Of a stretch of 64,000 nucleotides of DNA, positions 43,128-50,927 are shown in pieces. Numbering within the stretch: position 1 is the first letter of the stretch; every line of letters starts with the position of its first letter. The stretch comes from Ancylobacter sp. Lp-2. GTDB lineage: Bacteria > Pseudomonadota > Alphaproteobacteria > Rhizobiales > Xanthobacteraceae. Location of the stretch: positions 744,001-808,000 of the forward strand of contig NZ_JAJALI010000001.1 of assembly GCF_020523795.1 (NCBI RefSeq), read 5' to 3'. The notes below the pieces were generated by a model, which saw only the letters and a program-made list of their open reading frames with translations, made no database searches and was not told the DNA's origin. The position numbers were made by a program, and so were the translations under genes.

Positions 43128-43835
43128 TTAGTCCTGCATCAAGGATGTTGCGAGCGCGCGCATGACCAGATCCGGCAGCGCCGCCTCAAGAACCCGGAAA
43201 TGATCATTCAGAGCGATCACAGCCGCCCCCATTTTTCCGTCGGTCAGTGCTGAGGTCAGCGCGGCGAGGGAGGCATGCAGCGGCACGGTCAGATCGGATG
43301 ATCGATAGGCGCAGCGGCGAACATGATGGGTCCGCTCGCACAAATCGGCCACGTTGCGCTCGATCACATCGCTGCCCGTCCATCGGCTCATGCCGATGAA
43401 GAGGGCTTCGGTCCGGCGGGCCAGCGCAATGGCCGTCCTTGGGTCGCAGGGTGGGAAGGGGGGAGGTCCCATGTCGGGCAAGGGTCGCAATGATGCCTGA
43501 CGAGCGACCACTTCGAGGCTGTGTCGGAGGAGTATCTGCAGGAGGTCGTGGATTTCCTGCATTTCGCGCAGACGCAGTTCGCGAGCGAAGAAACCTCGCG
43601 CGGGAACAGCGGCAATATGGCCTTCGGCATGCAGTCGGATGAGCGCTTCGCGAACGGGCGTGTTGCTGACCTTCAGCTGGTCCGACAATTCGACGACGGC
43701 CAGATGCTGGCCGGGACGGAACCTGTAGAGGAGCGCCCGTGTCTTCAGGGCGCGGTAGACCTGATGCCGCCGGTCCCCGCCGAGACATCCTGATGGCCGC
43801 GATCCCGGGTGAAATCGGTCCCCGTCACGTTTCAT
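43128..43835 (-). CDS. GntR-family transcriptional regulator next to the M24 hydrolase
   Basis: A 235-residue protein from ATG 43835 (MKRDGDRFHPGSRPSG); a TTG at 43862 overlapping the M24 stop is an alternative. The winged HTH is QVYRALKTRALLYRFRPGQHLAVVELSDQLKVSNTPVREALIRLHAEGHIAAVPARGFFARE. A helical FCD-like domain follows (MQEIHDLLQILLRHSLEVVARQ). It is downstream of the M24 gene on the same strand and probably controls it. It is more diverged from the other two GntR proteins of the island. Confidence 0.88.
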   Translation of the reverse strand: MKRDGDRFHPGSRPSGCLGGDRRHQVYRALKTRALLYRFRPGQHLAVVELSDQLKVSNTPVREALIRLHAEGHIAAVPARGFFARELRLREMQEIHDLLQILLRHSLEVVARQASLRPLPDMGPPPFPPCDPRTAIALARRTEALFIGMSRWTGSDVIERNVADLCERTHHVRRCAYRSSDLTVPLHASLAALTSALTDGKMGAAVIALNDHFRVLEAALPDLVMRALATSLMQD

Positions 43836-43858
43836 CCTCGCGTCCACGGCTCCCTGCC

Positions 43859-45010
43859 TCAAAGAACCTTCAGGTTGCGGGGATAGGGCGTGAGATAGTC
43901 GAAACCGTCCTCGGTCACGACGATGGAGTCGCCGATCCGTCCGCCGCCCTTGCCGGGCACGGTGATGCCGCCATCGACGGCAAAGGTCATGCCGGCACGC
44001 AGCTCCCGCGTCTCGCCGCGCTTGAGTTCCGGCGCCTCCAGCAGCGACATGCCGACCGAGCGGCCGGTTCGATAGCCCGGAGAGAAGCCGGCCGCCGCAT
44101 AGGCCTCTTCCGCCGCGGCATTGACCGCCTCGCAGCGTATGCCGGGGCGGATCGTGGCCAGTGCCGCGCGCTGGGCGGCCAGAGCGGCTTCCTGGATGCG
44201 CGCCTGCTCATCGGTCACAGCCCCCGCGAAGAACTGGCGGTCGAAGCCGAGCTTGTAGTTGCGGAAACTCACCATGCCGCAGAAGCACAGATAGACCGGA
44301 TCGCCCAGCTCCAGCGGTCGCACGGCGGCGCGGCGATGTACCATGCAGGTATCCGTGCCCGATTGCAGGATCTGCAGATTGTGGATCAGTGGCGAGACAT
44401 AGCGGTCCTGCGGATCGCGCAGCAGAGAGGCGGCACGGCGCGTGCCGGCCTGCATGGCGGCGAGTGCGATCTCATACTCGGGCACGCCGGGACCTATCGC
44501 GTCCGCGGCCGCATCCATCATGGAAACGGCAACCTCGCCGGCCTGGCGCATGATGGCAATCTCGTCCGGAGACTTGATCATGCGCTGCTCTGCGATCAGC
44601 GGAGCAATATCCGTCAGGATGCGAGCTGGAAGTTGCTCCCTGATCTCGGCGGCGATCACATTCGGTAGCCGGGCCGCTTCGATCCCGATCGGCGTGGCCG
44701 TTGCGGGGCTGCCCAGCAGGCCAATGAGCAGGTCCCGCCATTCCCGGCCGCCGTCGGTCCATGGCCGGATGTCGCCGACCCAGCTCATGGCGGCACACAT
44801 TTCCGACTCCATCAGCGGCGTGACGATGACCGGTGATTGGCCAGGTGCGACGATCATCAGCGTCGGGCGTCCGAACTCCATGCCGAGATAATTCCAGTAA
44901 CCCCCGTAATAGGCGATCGAGTCCGGATCGCTGAGGACGGCGAGGCTGATGCCGGCGTTCTCAAGAGAGTGGGCAAGGAGATGCACGCGGACCTCGAAGG
45001 GGCTTGTCAT
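43859..45010 (-). CDS. M24 (creatinase/aminopeptidase P-like) hydrolase with degenerate metal site
   Basis: A 383-residue protein. The N-terminal creatinase-type domain (about 5-140) is followed by the pita-bread fold (about 160-383). Of the five M24 metal ligands, the first Asp position reads VYLCFCGMVSFRN (Cys), the second Asp is kept in KLGFDRQF, the His of the GHGIG motif reads GRSVGMSLLEAPEL, and the last Glu is in IVVTEDGFDYL. Loss of metal ligands is also seen in creatinase-like, metal-independent members and ectoine hydrolase (DoeA/EutD) relatives. So C-N hydrolysis without metal is more likely than peptidase action. It is divergent from the decarboxylase-like gene. Confidence 0.85.
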   Translation of the reverse strand: MTSPFEVRVHLLAHSLENAGISLAVLSDPDSIAYYGGYWNYLGMEFGRPTLMIVAPGQSPVIVTPLMESEMCAAMSWVGDIRPWTDGGREWRDLLIGLLGSPATATPIGIEAARLPNVIAAEIREQLPARILTDIAPLIAEQRMIKSPDEIAIMRQAGEVAVSMMDAAADAIGPGVPEYEIALAAMQAGTRRAASLLRDPQDRYVSPLIHNLQILQSGTDTCMVHRRAAVRPLELGDPVYLCFCGMVSFRNYKLGFDRQFFAGAVTDEQARIQEAALAAQRAALATIRPGIRCEAVNAAAEEAYAAAGFSPGYRTGRSVGMSLLEAPELKRGETRELRAGMTFAVDGGITVPGKGGGRIGDSIVVTEDGFDYLTPYPRNLKVL

Positions 45011-45019
45011 TTTTCGACC

Positions 45020-45122
45020 TGTATGCAGCTATGATGTGCGCAACGATAATGAGGCAAAAAATGCCTTGTCAATCTGTCTATATGGCAGACATGCAAAATG
45101 GATCGCATCTAAGCTGCATACA
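45020..45122. promoter_or_regulatory. Divergent promoter region with an 11-bp inverted repeat pair
   Basis: TGTATGCAGCT (45020-45030) and its exact complement AGCTGCATACA (45112-45122) lie 81 bp apart, between the M24 gene (leftward) and the decarboxylase-like gene (rightward). Similarity extends a few bases inward (GATG on each arm). A shorter symmetric TGTCT/AGACA lies between them. Two oppositely placed copies of one site suggest one operator per promoter, probably for a GntR protein of the island. Confidence 0.65.
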
Positions 45123-45138
45123 TCATGGAGTGGGAAAC

Positions 45139-45876
45139 GTGCGTGAGATCAAGAGCGATGCCGGACGCCATCACCGGGCAAAGATCGGCTTCGTGCTGCT
45201 GGCGATGGAGCAGACCATCGAAGACGACATGTTCACGCTCCGTCCGAAGGGCGTGGGCATTCACTTCACCCGCGCGCCCATGGCGAACCGCGTCAGCGTC
45301 GACACGCTGGCGGCCATGGCGTCAGGCATTGCCGATGCCGCTAGCCTCCTACTGCCCGACGAGCCGCTTGATGTCGTCTGCTATGCCTGCACCTCGGGCA
45401 GCGTCGTCATCGGCGAGGAACGGGTCTTTGCAGAGCTGAACCGCGGCAAGCCAACGGCCCGGGCGACCTCGCTGATCACCTCGGTGATGCGGGCGCTGGA
45501 GGCGTTGAAGGTGCAGCGCATCGCCATCGCCACCCCCTATCTCTCTGAGGTCGATGCTATTGAGCGCAGCTACATGACGGCGCGCGGCTTCGATATCGTT
45601 CACATACAGGGATTGGGCATCGAGAAAGACGCCGATATGGTGAGGGTCACGCCGGAAGCCATTCTGGATTTTGCCCTCAGCGTCGATCGTCCCGAAGCAG
45701 AGGCGCTGTTCATCAGCTGTGGCGCACTGCGCTCCCTCGACGTGATTGAGGAACTTGAACGCAGGCTCGGCAAACCGGTCGTGACCAGCAATCAGGCGAT
45801 GATGTGGGACTGCCTGCGTCTTGCCGGGATCGCGGACCAGCGGGATGATTATGGCATTCTGCTTCGGGAGCATTGA
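45139..45876 (+). CDS. Arylmalonate decarboxylase/maleate isomerase-like protein (Asp/Glu racemase superfamily)
   Basis: A 245-residue protein. GTG 45139 is preceded at 8 nt by GGAG and gives the usual family length; longer starts would overlap the operator. The paired catalytic cysteine motifs are VVCYACTSGSVVIGEERVF and ALFISCGALRSLDVIEELERRLGKPVVTSNQAMMWDCLRLAGI. This is the AMDase/maleate isomerase group, which includes EutA of ectoine utilisation. It may racemise, isomerise or decarboxylate a dicarboxylate product. The divergent M24 gene also has ectoine-pathway relatives. The stop is directly followed by the GntR start. Confidence 0.88.
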   Translation: MREIKSDAGRHHRAKIGFVLLAMEQTIEDDMFTLRPKGVGIHFTRAPMANRVSVDTLAAMASGIADAASLLLPDEPLDVVCYACTSGSVVIGEERVFAELNRGKPTARATSLITSVMRALEALKVQRIAIATPYLSEVDAIERSYMTARGFDIVHIQGLGIEKDADMVRVTPEAILDFALSVDRPEAEALFISCGALRSLDVIEELERRLGKPVVTSNQAMMWDCLRLAGIADQRDDYGILLREH

Positions 45877-46563
45877 GTGAACGAGAGCGCGACGAACGAG
45901 ACCTCAAGGACGCGGGCACCGCGCGGTCAGGTCACGGACATCTACCGGGCCTTGCGCGACCGGATCTGTCTGCTGCGCTATCCCCCGGGGATGCTGCTCG
46001 GCGAACACGAGCTTGCTGAGGAGTTCACAGTCAGTCGCACGCCGGTGCGCCAGGCGCTGCAGCGGCTGGAATATGACGGGCTCACCGAGACCCGCAACGG
46101 CGTCGGAACCATGGTCACCGGTGTCGACCCCAACGCCTTCCGCGATATCTACGCGTTCCGGCTGCGCCTGAGCGAAATGATGGGCGAGTTCCCAGCGGAA
46201 GACGAGGCGCCGCACGCCCTCTCAACGATCCTGCTGCTTCAGGACCGACTGGCGGCCCTGAAAGGCCAGCGAGACATGGAGGCGTTCTGGCAGCTCAATC
46301 ACGAGCTTCATCACGCCACCAACCGGCTGATCGCCAATCTCGCTTTGCGTGAGACTCATGAACGCTATTACTTCCAGGCCTCTCGCATCTGGTACAGCGT
46401 GATCGAAGCCTTCTTCGAGGAGCAGCTCGCCGATCTGGCCAGCGAACTCAGCGAGATCGCGGGCGCGCTTCGGGCCGGCGACATCAGGGCAGTCGGCTAT
46501 ATCCAGCGCAACCACATCGCCTTTGGCCTGCATCGTGTTGCGAGCGCGCGCACCACCGGTTGA
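45877..46563 (+). CDS. GntR-family (FCD-type) transcriptional regulator
   Basis: A 228-residue protein with GTG start immediately after the decarboxylase-like stop. The winged HTH is IYRALRDRICLLRYPPGMLLGEHELAEEFTVSRTPVRQALQRLEYDGLTETRNGVGTMVTGV. The C-terminal helical domain follows (FWQLNHELHHATNRLIANLALRETHERYYFQASRIWYSVI). It shares length, the RALRDRICLL-YPPG segment and the terminal VGxIxRNHIAxxLxR with the GntR at 35617. The two regulators therefore derive from one ancestor and may recognise related operators. Confidence 0.92.
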   Translation: MNESATNETSRTRAPRGQVTDIYRALRDRICLLRYPPGMLLGEHELAEEFTVSRTPVRQALQRLEYDGLTETRNGVGTMVTGVDPNAFRDIYAFRLRLSEMMGEFPAEDEAPHALSTILLLQDRLAALKGQRDMEAFWQLNHELHHATNRLIANLALRETHERYYFQASRIWYSVIEAFFEEQLADLASELSEIAGALRAGDIRAVGYIQRNHIAFGLHRVASARTTG

Positions 46564-46614
46564 TTCCGTCAGTTCTGACCGGACGCGGGACAAGTCGTAT
46601 ACGGCCCTCTGCGC

Positions 46615-46639
46615 TTACATATTATAGTTGATAAACTTG
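46615..46639 (+). promoter_or_regulatory. 25-bp upstream element of XRE gene 2
   Basis: Identical over 25 bases to 33293-33317, and 28 nt before the XRE gene 2 start. Flanking bases on both sides differ between the two loci, so conservation is confined to the element itself. Confidence 0.7.
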
Positions 46640-46667
46640 GCATGCTGGAATTGCGATCGGTCTGCGC

Positions 46668-46886
46668 ATGGATATGCGCAAGCTGGTCGGACGAAATTTC
46701 GCCCGCCTCCGTCAGGCCAAGGACCTGACGCAGGAACAGGTTGCCGAGCGCTCGGGGCTGAGCCAGCAGTATCTCAGTGGTCTCGAACGCGGCCGACGCA
46801 ATCCGACGATCATCACGCTTTATGAGCTGGCACGTGCTCTCGATGTTAGCCATGTCGAGTTGGTTTTCCCACCGGACGAGAAGTGA
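46668..46886 (+). CDS. XRE-family regulator 2
   Basis: A 72-residue protein that is little more than a Cro/C1 HTH: MDMRKLVGRNFARLRQAKDLTQEQVAERSGLSQQYLSGLERGRRNPTIITLYELARALDVSHVELVFPPDEK. It is a paralogue of XRE 1 at 33346 but lacks the basic tail. It is convergent with DUF736 across a hairpin, the usual backbone neighbourhood in this ICE family. It may therefore be the original resident and XRE 1 the extra copy, or the reverse. Confidence 0.92.
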   Translation: MDMRKLVGRNFARLRQAKDLTQEQVAERSGLSQQYLSGLERGRRNPTIITLYELARALDVSHVELVFPPDEK

Positions 46887-46901
46887 GGGGTGCCGGTGTG
46901 A

Positions 46902-46921
46902 CCCCGGCCATGAGGCCGGGG
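46902..46921. terminator. Bidirectional hairpin between XRE 2 and DUF736
   Basis: Perfect 8-bp stem CCCCGGCC/GGCCGGGG with loop ATGA, 15 nt after the XRE stop and 19 nt beyond the DUF736 stop. The convergent arrangement fits a shared terminator. No U-tract is present on either side. Confidence 0.6.
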
Positions 46922-46940
46922 CCCTGATCCAGGAGAGGTC

Positions 46941-47267
46941 TTAGTCGCTGCGGCGCCCGTTGGGGCGGGACCAGATGAGGGAGAAGTTCTCGCCGTCCTC
47001 GTCGTCGAAGAGGTTGGCGTAGATGGCGGCGGTGAAGCTGGGATCGTCGAGCTTGAGGCCCAGATAGTCGCGGCCCTCGGTGGAGCGCTTGGACCAGGCG
47101 GCCCCTATCTCGGCGCGACCGACCAGGACCCGGTGGCTGGGTGCGTTCTCGCCGGTGGCGCGGGTGTCGGGGATGATGCGTACGCCCCGGGCCTGTACGC
47201 CGAGGGTGACGATGTCGCCGGTGAACTCGTTGGTGCCGGTCTTCTTGAAGGTGCCGATGGTGGCCAT
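46941..47267 (-). CDS. DUF736 domain-containing protein
   Basis: A 108-residue protein from ATG 47267: MATIGTFKKTGTNEFTGDIVTLGVQARGVRIIP, then GENAPSHRVLVGRAEIGAAWSKRSTEGRDYLGLKLDDPSFTAAIYANLFDDEDGENFSLIWSRPN. DUF736 proteins are small beta-rich proteins almost restricted to proteobacterial ICEs and plasmids; function unknown. The frame is open far upstream, but the family begins at this Met. Confidence 0.93.
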   Translation of the reverse strand: MATIGTFKKTGTNEFTGDIVTLGVQARGVRIIPDTRATGENAPSHRVLVGRAEIGAAWSKRSTEGRDYLGLKLDDPSFTAAIYANLFDDEDGENFSLIWSRPNGRRSD

Positions 47268-47899
47268 GTTCCGTCTCCGTCCTGTCTCCTGAGCCCGCAC
47301 CATTGCGGCCTCGATGGCGATCGGGAGGCCGGAGGCGAGCGACGCCACATCGCCTCGGGGTTCCCGTCGCGCTCGCGCGATGGGGTGAGGATTGCGACCG
47401 CAGCGCAGCGGAGGACGGCGCGAGCGCGACTTTGTTGCTTCGCGAGGAATGATGGCGATCCGGGGTCCCCGCGCAGTGCGCGGGGTGGGCGTCGGCAGGG
47501 GAAGAAAGTTGGGACGCGCCGTTGTGGCATAGGCGCTCGAGGCGCAGCCGTCCTTCGGCCAGATCAGGCCATTGAAGAGGCCGCTTGGAGCGGGCACGGG
47601 CGGATGGATGAGGGAGATGGTTTGGCCTCGCGCCGGATATAGAGACCCGACCGGCCAGCATCGGCGGGCGATACCCTGAGCTTGGCCAAGCTGCGCATTC
47701 CCCGTCCCGCCAATGTCGCGCATGCTCTGCCCCGTGGGGCCTTTCGACTGCGCCACGGCCGCCGTTCACCGCGCTCGCCAACCCTGCCGTACAGCATGGC
47801 GAAACGGACGCTCTAGACTTCCGCTCCCTTCCGGCCCAGCCGGTTGAAGCGGACGCTAAGTCATTCGCCGTCTGGTGCAGCCGAGCGGACGTCGCGGTG
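47268..47899. other. 632-bp region upstream of DUF736 with a repeated sequence element
   Basis: No gene is supported, though minus-strand frames stay open. At 47401-47447 the plus strand reads CAGCGCAGCGGAGGACGGCG, then a variable stretch, then TTTGTTGCTTCGCGAGG. A matching element lies at 50714-50760 upstream of the DUF2493 gene. Both are about 135-155 nt before a leftward gene, so they may be shared 5'-leader or promoter elements. Confidence 0.5.
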
Positions 47900-48340
47900 T
47901 CAGGGAGCAGAGCTGTGCCCGTCAGAAGGGCCGAACGCCTTCCTTCCGGTGATGCGCACGAAGGCAACAATGCCAACGGCGGCGGCTCCGAGGATCGAAA
48001 ACACCATCTGCCACGTCTGGGAGGGCATGGTGTGCTTCACGATGCAATGGGTGGCGTGGAAGCCTGCCGCCACGGCCGGGACGACGAACACGGAGGCGAT
48101 GAGCAGACGCGCCCAGATCGGACGGACGGTGGCGAGCAGGAACCGGCCCAGACCGAAGGTCAGGGCTGCGGCAGCAAAGCCGACAAGGATAGCGCCGAGC
48201 CATCCGGCGCCGGTGCCATAGGCCCAAGTGCCCGCCGTGATGCCCGCAAACAGCGACAACGCAAACACCGCCAGCGTGAAAAGCGGCCAGCAGAGGAATG
48301 CAATCGTCGCCATGCCGAGGAGAATGCCGATGAAGATCAT
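47900..48340 (-). CDS. Hypothetical multi-pass membrane protein
   Basis: A 146-residue protein with four hydrophobic segments: MIFIGILLGMATIAFLCWPLFTLAVFALSLFAG, GAGWLGAILVGFAAAALTFGLG, LLIASVFVVPAVAAGFHATHC and MVFSILGAAAVGIVAFV. A short hydrophilic C-terminus follows. No family function is recognised. It lies in the ICE backbone between DUF736 and a small protein and may be an ICE-specific membrane factor. Confidence 0.7.
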   Translation of the reverse strand: MIFIGILLGMATIAFLCWPLFTLAVFALSLFAGITAGTWAYGTGAGWLGAILVGFAAAALTFGLGRFLLATVRPIWARLLIASVFVVPAVAAGFHATHCIVKHTMPSQTWQMVFSILGAAAVGIVAFVRITGRKAFGPSDGHSSAP

Positions 48341-48468
48341 GGTGGCGGCTCCATAAGGTCAATGGATGCGCCTCCACCGCCTCAGTCACACCGGCACGAT
48401 GGGCAGAGTTGGCAGCAGTCTCGGTGTGGAGGCGACCGGCCACCATTCACAGCCGCCTGTTCGGCTGC

Positions 48469-48636
48469 TCATGATGGGAAGAGGTCGATTTCGCGGACGA
48501 TGGCGGCTTCGTCGCCGTCATATTCGGCAGCCGGGGCGACGGAGAGCGTGCCGTCGCCGGCGCGGAAGATGACGACGGTGGCCATCAGGGTGGTGGCGAG
48601 GCTGAAGTCGAAGGCGTGAGCGATCTGGGCGGACAT
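48469..48636 (-). CDS. Small hypothetical protein (55 aa)
   Basis: ATG 48636 with AGGAG about 10 nt upstream gives MSAQIAHAFDFSLATTLMATVVIFRAGDGTLSVAPAAEYDGDEAAIVREIDLFPS. It is compact, probably beta-rich, with an acidic C-terminus. No function is recognised. Good codon pattern and Shine-Dalgarno support a real gene. Confidence 0.6.
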   Translation of the reverse strand: MSAQIAHAFDFSLATTLMATVVIFRAGDGTLSVAPAAEYDGDEAAIVREIDLFPS

Positions 48637-48874
48637 CGACCTGGCTCCTGCGCGAGCGGAGGTCCATCCCCCGCTGACAGGCGCCCGAAAGGGCCGGCCG
48701 TTGGCCGCAATCATCGCGTGAGGCGCAGCCGGAGCGGCGGCACGCGCAGCGTAGTCCGACCCTTCATGGGTTGATGGCGTCAGGCCATCGCTGGACCCAA
48801 GGATCAGCGTCGTGAAGCGGGGGTGGTCGTCCGGTCAGGAGACCGTGATGGCGGGTTGCCGCGCTGGTAGGTCG

Positions 48875-49297
48875 TCAGCGGTACACGTTCCACGGATTGA
48901 TGACCGCCACACCGGCGGCGTCGAACGCGCTGGTATCGCGCGTGGCCACAGTGAAGCCCCGGGAGGCGGCGATCGCAGCGATATAGCCGTCGGGCGTCGG
49001 AAAGCCCTTCCCAGCCGCGCGCGCCTTCACGGCGAGGTCGGCATAGCGTTGCGCGGCAGCGACATCGAAAGGCGAGACGCGGTCGGCGAACAGCTCCATC
49101 ACCCCGTCCATGGCATCCGTGAGCCGGTCCTTGCGCTTGCCCGCGGGTAGCGCACCGATGCCGAACAACAGCTCGGCGATGGTGACGCTGGAGAGATAGA
49201 GCGTCTCGGCCGCCTGTTCGTCGAGCCACGCCCGGACGGTGTCATCGGGCGCGGGCTTCATCGCCTCCGAGATGACATTGGTGTCGAGAAGGATCAT
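48875..49297 (-). CDS. vapC: VapC-type PIN-domain toxin
   Basis: A 140-residue PIN domain with the acidic residues Asp5 (MILLDTNVISE), Glu42 (SSVTIAELLFGIG), Asp103 (GFPTPDGYIAAIAASRG) and Asp121 (VATRDTSAFDAAGVAVINPW). VapC toxins are Mg-dependent RNases. It overlaps the antitoxin gene by 4 nt and is of the FitB-like kind. Confidence 0.93.
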   Translation of the reverse strand: MILLDTNVISEAMKPAPDDTVRAWLDEQAAETLYLSSVTIAELLFGIGALPAGKRKDRLTDAMDGVMELFADRVSPFDVAAAQRYADLAVKARAAGKGFPTPDGYIAAIAASRGFTVATRDTSAFDAAGVAVINPWNVYR

Positions 49298-49548
49298 TCG
49301 AAGCTCATGGGCTCGGCGGGCGTCCGGTCGCGCGCCGGGCTGAGGGCGTCGATGTCCTCATTGGTCAGGCCGAGGCGGCGGCTGCGCTCCGCGAGCGCCG
49401 TGCCAAGCCGAAGGCGCGTGTCAGGGCGAACGGCGGTCTCTAGGATGTCGCGCATCTCGGCTTCGGTGCTGCGGCCGTGCTGTGCCGCGCGCACCTTGAG
49501 GGCGCGGTGCGTCGCCTCTGAGAGGTTACGGATTGTCACGGCGGGCAT
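49294..49548 (-). CDS. FitA-like ribbon-helix-helix antitoxin
   Basis: An 84-residue protein from ATG 49548: MPAVTIRNLSEATHRALKVRAAQHGRSTEAEMRDILETAVRPDTRLRLGTALAERSRRLGLTNEDIDALSPARDRTPAEPMSFE. The N-terminal RHH (the FitA/Arc pattern with VTIRNL and HGRSTEAEMRDIL) binds DNA; the C-terminal tail inhibits the PIN toxin. An extension to 49608 is possible but lacks conservation. Confidence 0.92.
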   Translation of the reverse strand: MPAVTIRNLSEATHRALKVRAAQHGRSTEAEMRDILETAVRPDTRLRLGTALAERSRRLGLTNEDIDALSPARDRTPAEPMSFE

Positions 49549-49632
49549 GGTGGCGCCTCCAGTAAGGCTGATAGCGTTGATAGCAAAATAGAGGAATTGC
49601 CATCGCATTCAAGATGACCGGTTTGGCGGCGC

Positions 49633-50559
49633 TTATGCGCCACCAGTTCCGAACCGATAGACCGGGATGCCCATCTTGCGGGCCTTGTCGGCCAGATTGT
49701 CCTGAATGCCTGTGCCGGGGAAGATCACGACCCCGATCGGCACCACGTTCAGCATCTGGTCGTTGCGCTTGAAGGGAGCGGCCTTGGCGTGCTTCGTCCA
49801 GTCGGGTTTGAAGGCCACCTGCGGCACCTTGCGGCTGGCGGCCCAGAGGGACGCGATCTTTTCGGCGCCCTTGGGCGAGCCGCCATGCAGCAGCACCATG
49901 TCCGGGTGCTTGGCGTGGATCTGATCGAGCTTGGCCCAGATCTGCCTGTGATCGGCGGTGTCGCCACCCGAGAAGGCGATCTTTGGCCCGGCGGGCACGA
50001 GCACCTCGTTATCGGCGCGCCGCCGGGCGGCGAGGAAATCCCGGCTATCGATCAGCGATGCGGTGAGGTGGCGATGGTTGGTCCGTGATCCGGCCCGTGG
50101 CGTCCAGGGCGAGCCGGTGACGATACGGTAGCGGTTGGCGGCGGCCTCGCGGAAGGTTTCCATGCTGTCGCGCCGGCCGACCAGGTTCATGCCGATGTCG
50201 GTCAGGCGCTCGAGCTCCAGTGACTTCACTTCCGAGCCGTCCTGTTCGCGCTGAAGCTGCTTCTGGGCCTGCTCATTATCGTCAAGCTTCTGTTCGATCC
50301 GGTTCACGCCGCGGTGGAACATGTTGACGGTCGACCAGAGGAGATCGGGGAGGTCGGCATCGAGGCTGGTGTCGGTGACCGTGGCGACGAGGGCGTCGAA
50401 GATGTCGGCGATGGCGCCTTCGATGAGGCGGTCTTCCGGTAGCGGGCGCGGATCGCGTTCGTCTTCGGAAGGACGATGGCCGTGGAGCTGCAATGCCTGG
50501 ATCAGGTGGTCGGTCGGGGATGAGACGTGGTGCGGCTCGTGGTCGTCATGCGCGCTCAT
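49633..50559 (-). CDS. DUF2493 (SLOG-like) domain protein
   Basis: A 308-residue protein; ATG 50559 has GGAG 6 nt upstream. The N-terminal about 170 residues are helical (DRLIEGAIADIFDALVATVTDTSLDADLPDLLWSTVNMFHRGVNRIEQKLDD). The C-terminal DUF2493 domain has KIAFSGGDTADHRQIWAKLDQIHAKHPDMVLLHGGSPKGAEKIASLWAASRKVPQVAFKPDW and VVIFPGTGIQDNLADKARKMGIPVYRF. The Rossmann-like fold resembles SLOG nucleotide-binding proteins. Standard backbone gene of this ICE family, function unknown. Confidence 0.9.
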   Translation of the reverse strand: MSAHDDHEPHHVSSPTDHLIQALQLHGHRPSEDERDPRPLPEDRLIEGAIADIFDALVATVTDTSLDADLPDLLWSTVNMFHRGVNRIEQKLDDNEQAQKQLQREQDGSEVKSLELERLTDIGMNLVGRRDSMETFREAAANRYRIVTGSPWTPRAGSRTNHRHLTASLIDSRDFLAARRRADNEVLVPAGPKIAFSGGDTADHRQIWAKLDQIHAKHPDMVLLHGGSPKGAEKIASLWAASRKVPQVAFKPDWTKHAKAAPFKRNDQMLNVVPIGVVIFPGTGIQDNLADKARKMGIPVYRFGTGGA

Positions 50560-50927
50560 GGGATGCTCCATCGGTTTGGACCGCTTGCCGTGGCGGCCTT
50601 CATGGCGACGAAGCCGTCGGGCGGGACGGACCTGTACTCGGAGCGCGGGCAGGGTCCCTGAAAGTGGGAACCGGTTTCGGGACAAGACCATGCCGGAAAA
50701 GCGCACAGGGCCGAAGCGCAGCGGAGGATGGCGACAAGCCGGCGATTTTGCTTCGCGATGGAAAGCGGCCTGAAGGCCGCGCCGGAAAATCTTCGGCGGC
50801 AGCCATTGCCGATCCGGCCCGGCTGACGGCCGATCGCCCTCTCGAAGGCGCAAGGCGCGGTCCTTTCCGTGGGCTGACGCATCCTTGCGGGTATGGCAGC
50901 CACGTCTCGCGGTTCAGCCCGTTCCGG
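50560..50927. other. 368-bp region upstream of DUF2493 with second copy of a repeated element
   Basis: No gene is supported. The plus strand at 50714-50760 repeats the element at 47401-47447, with the word CGCAGCGGAGGAYGGCG, a variable middle and TTGCTTCGCGA. Both copies precede leftward backbone genes. Confidence 0.5.
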
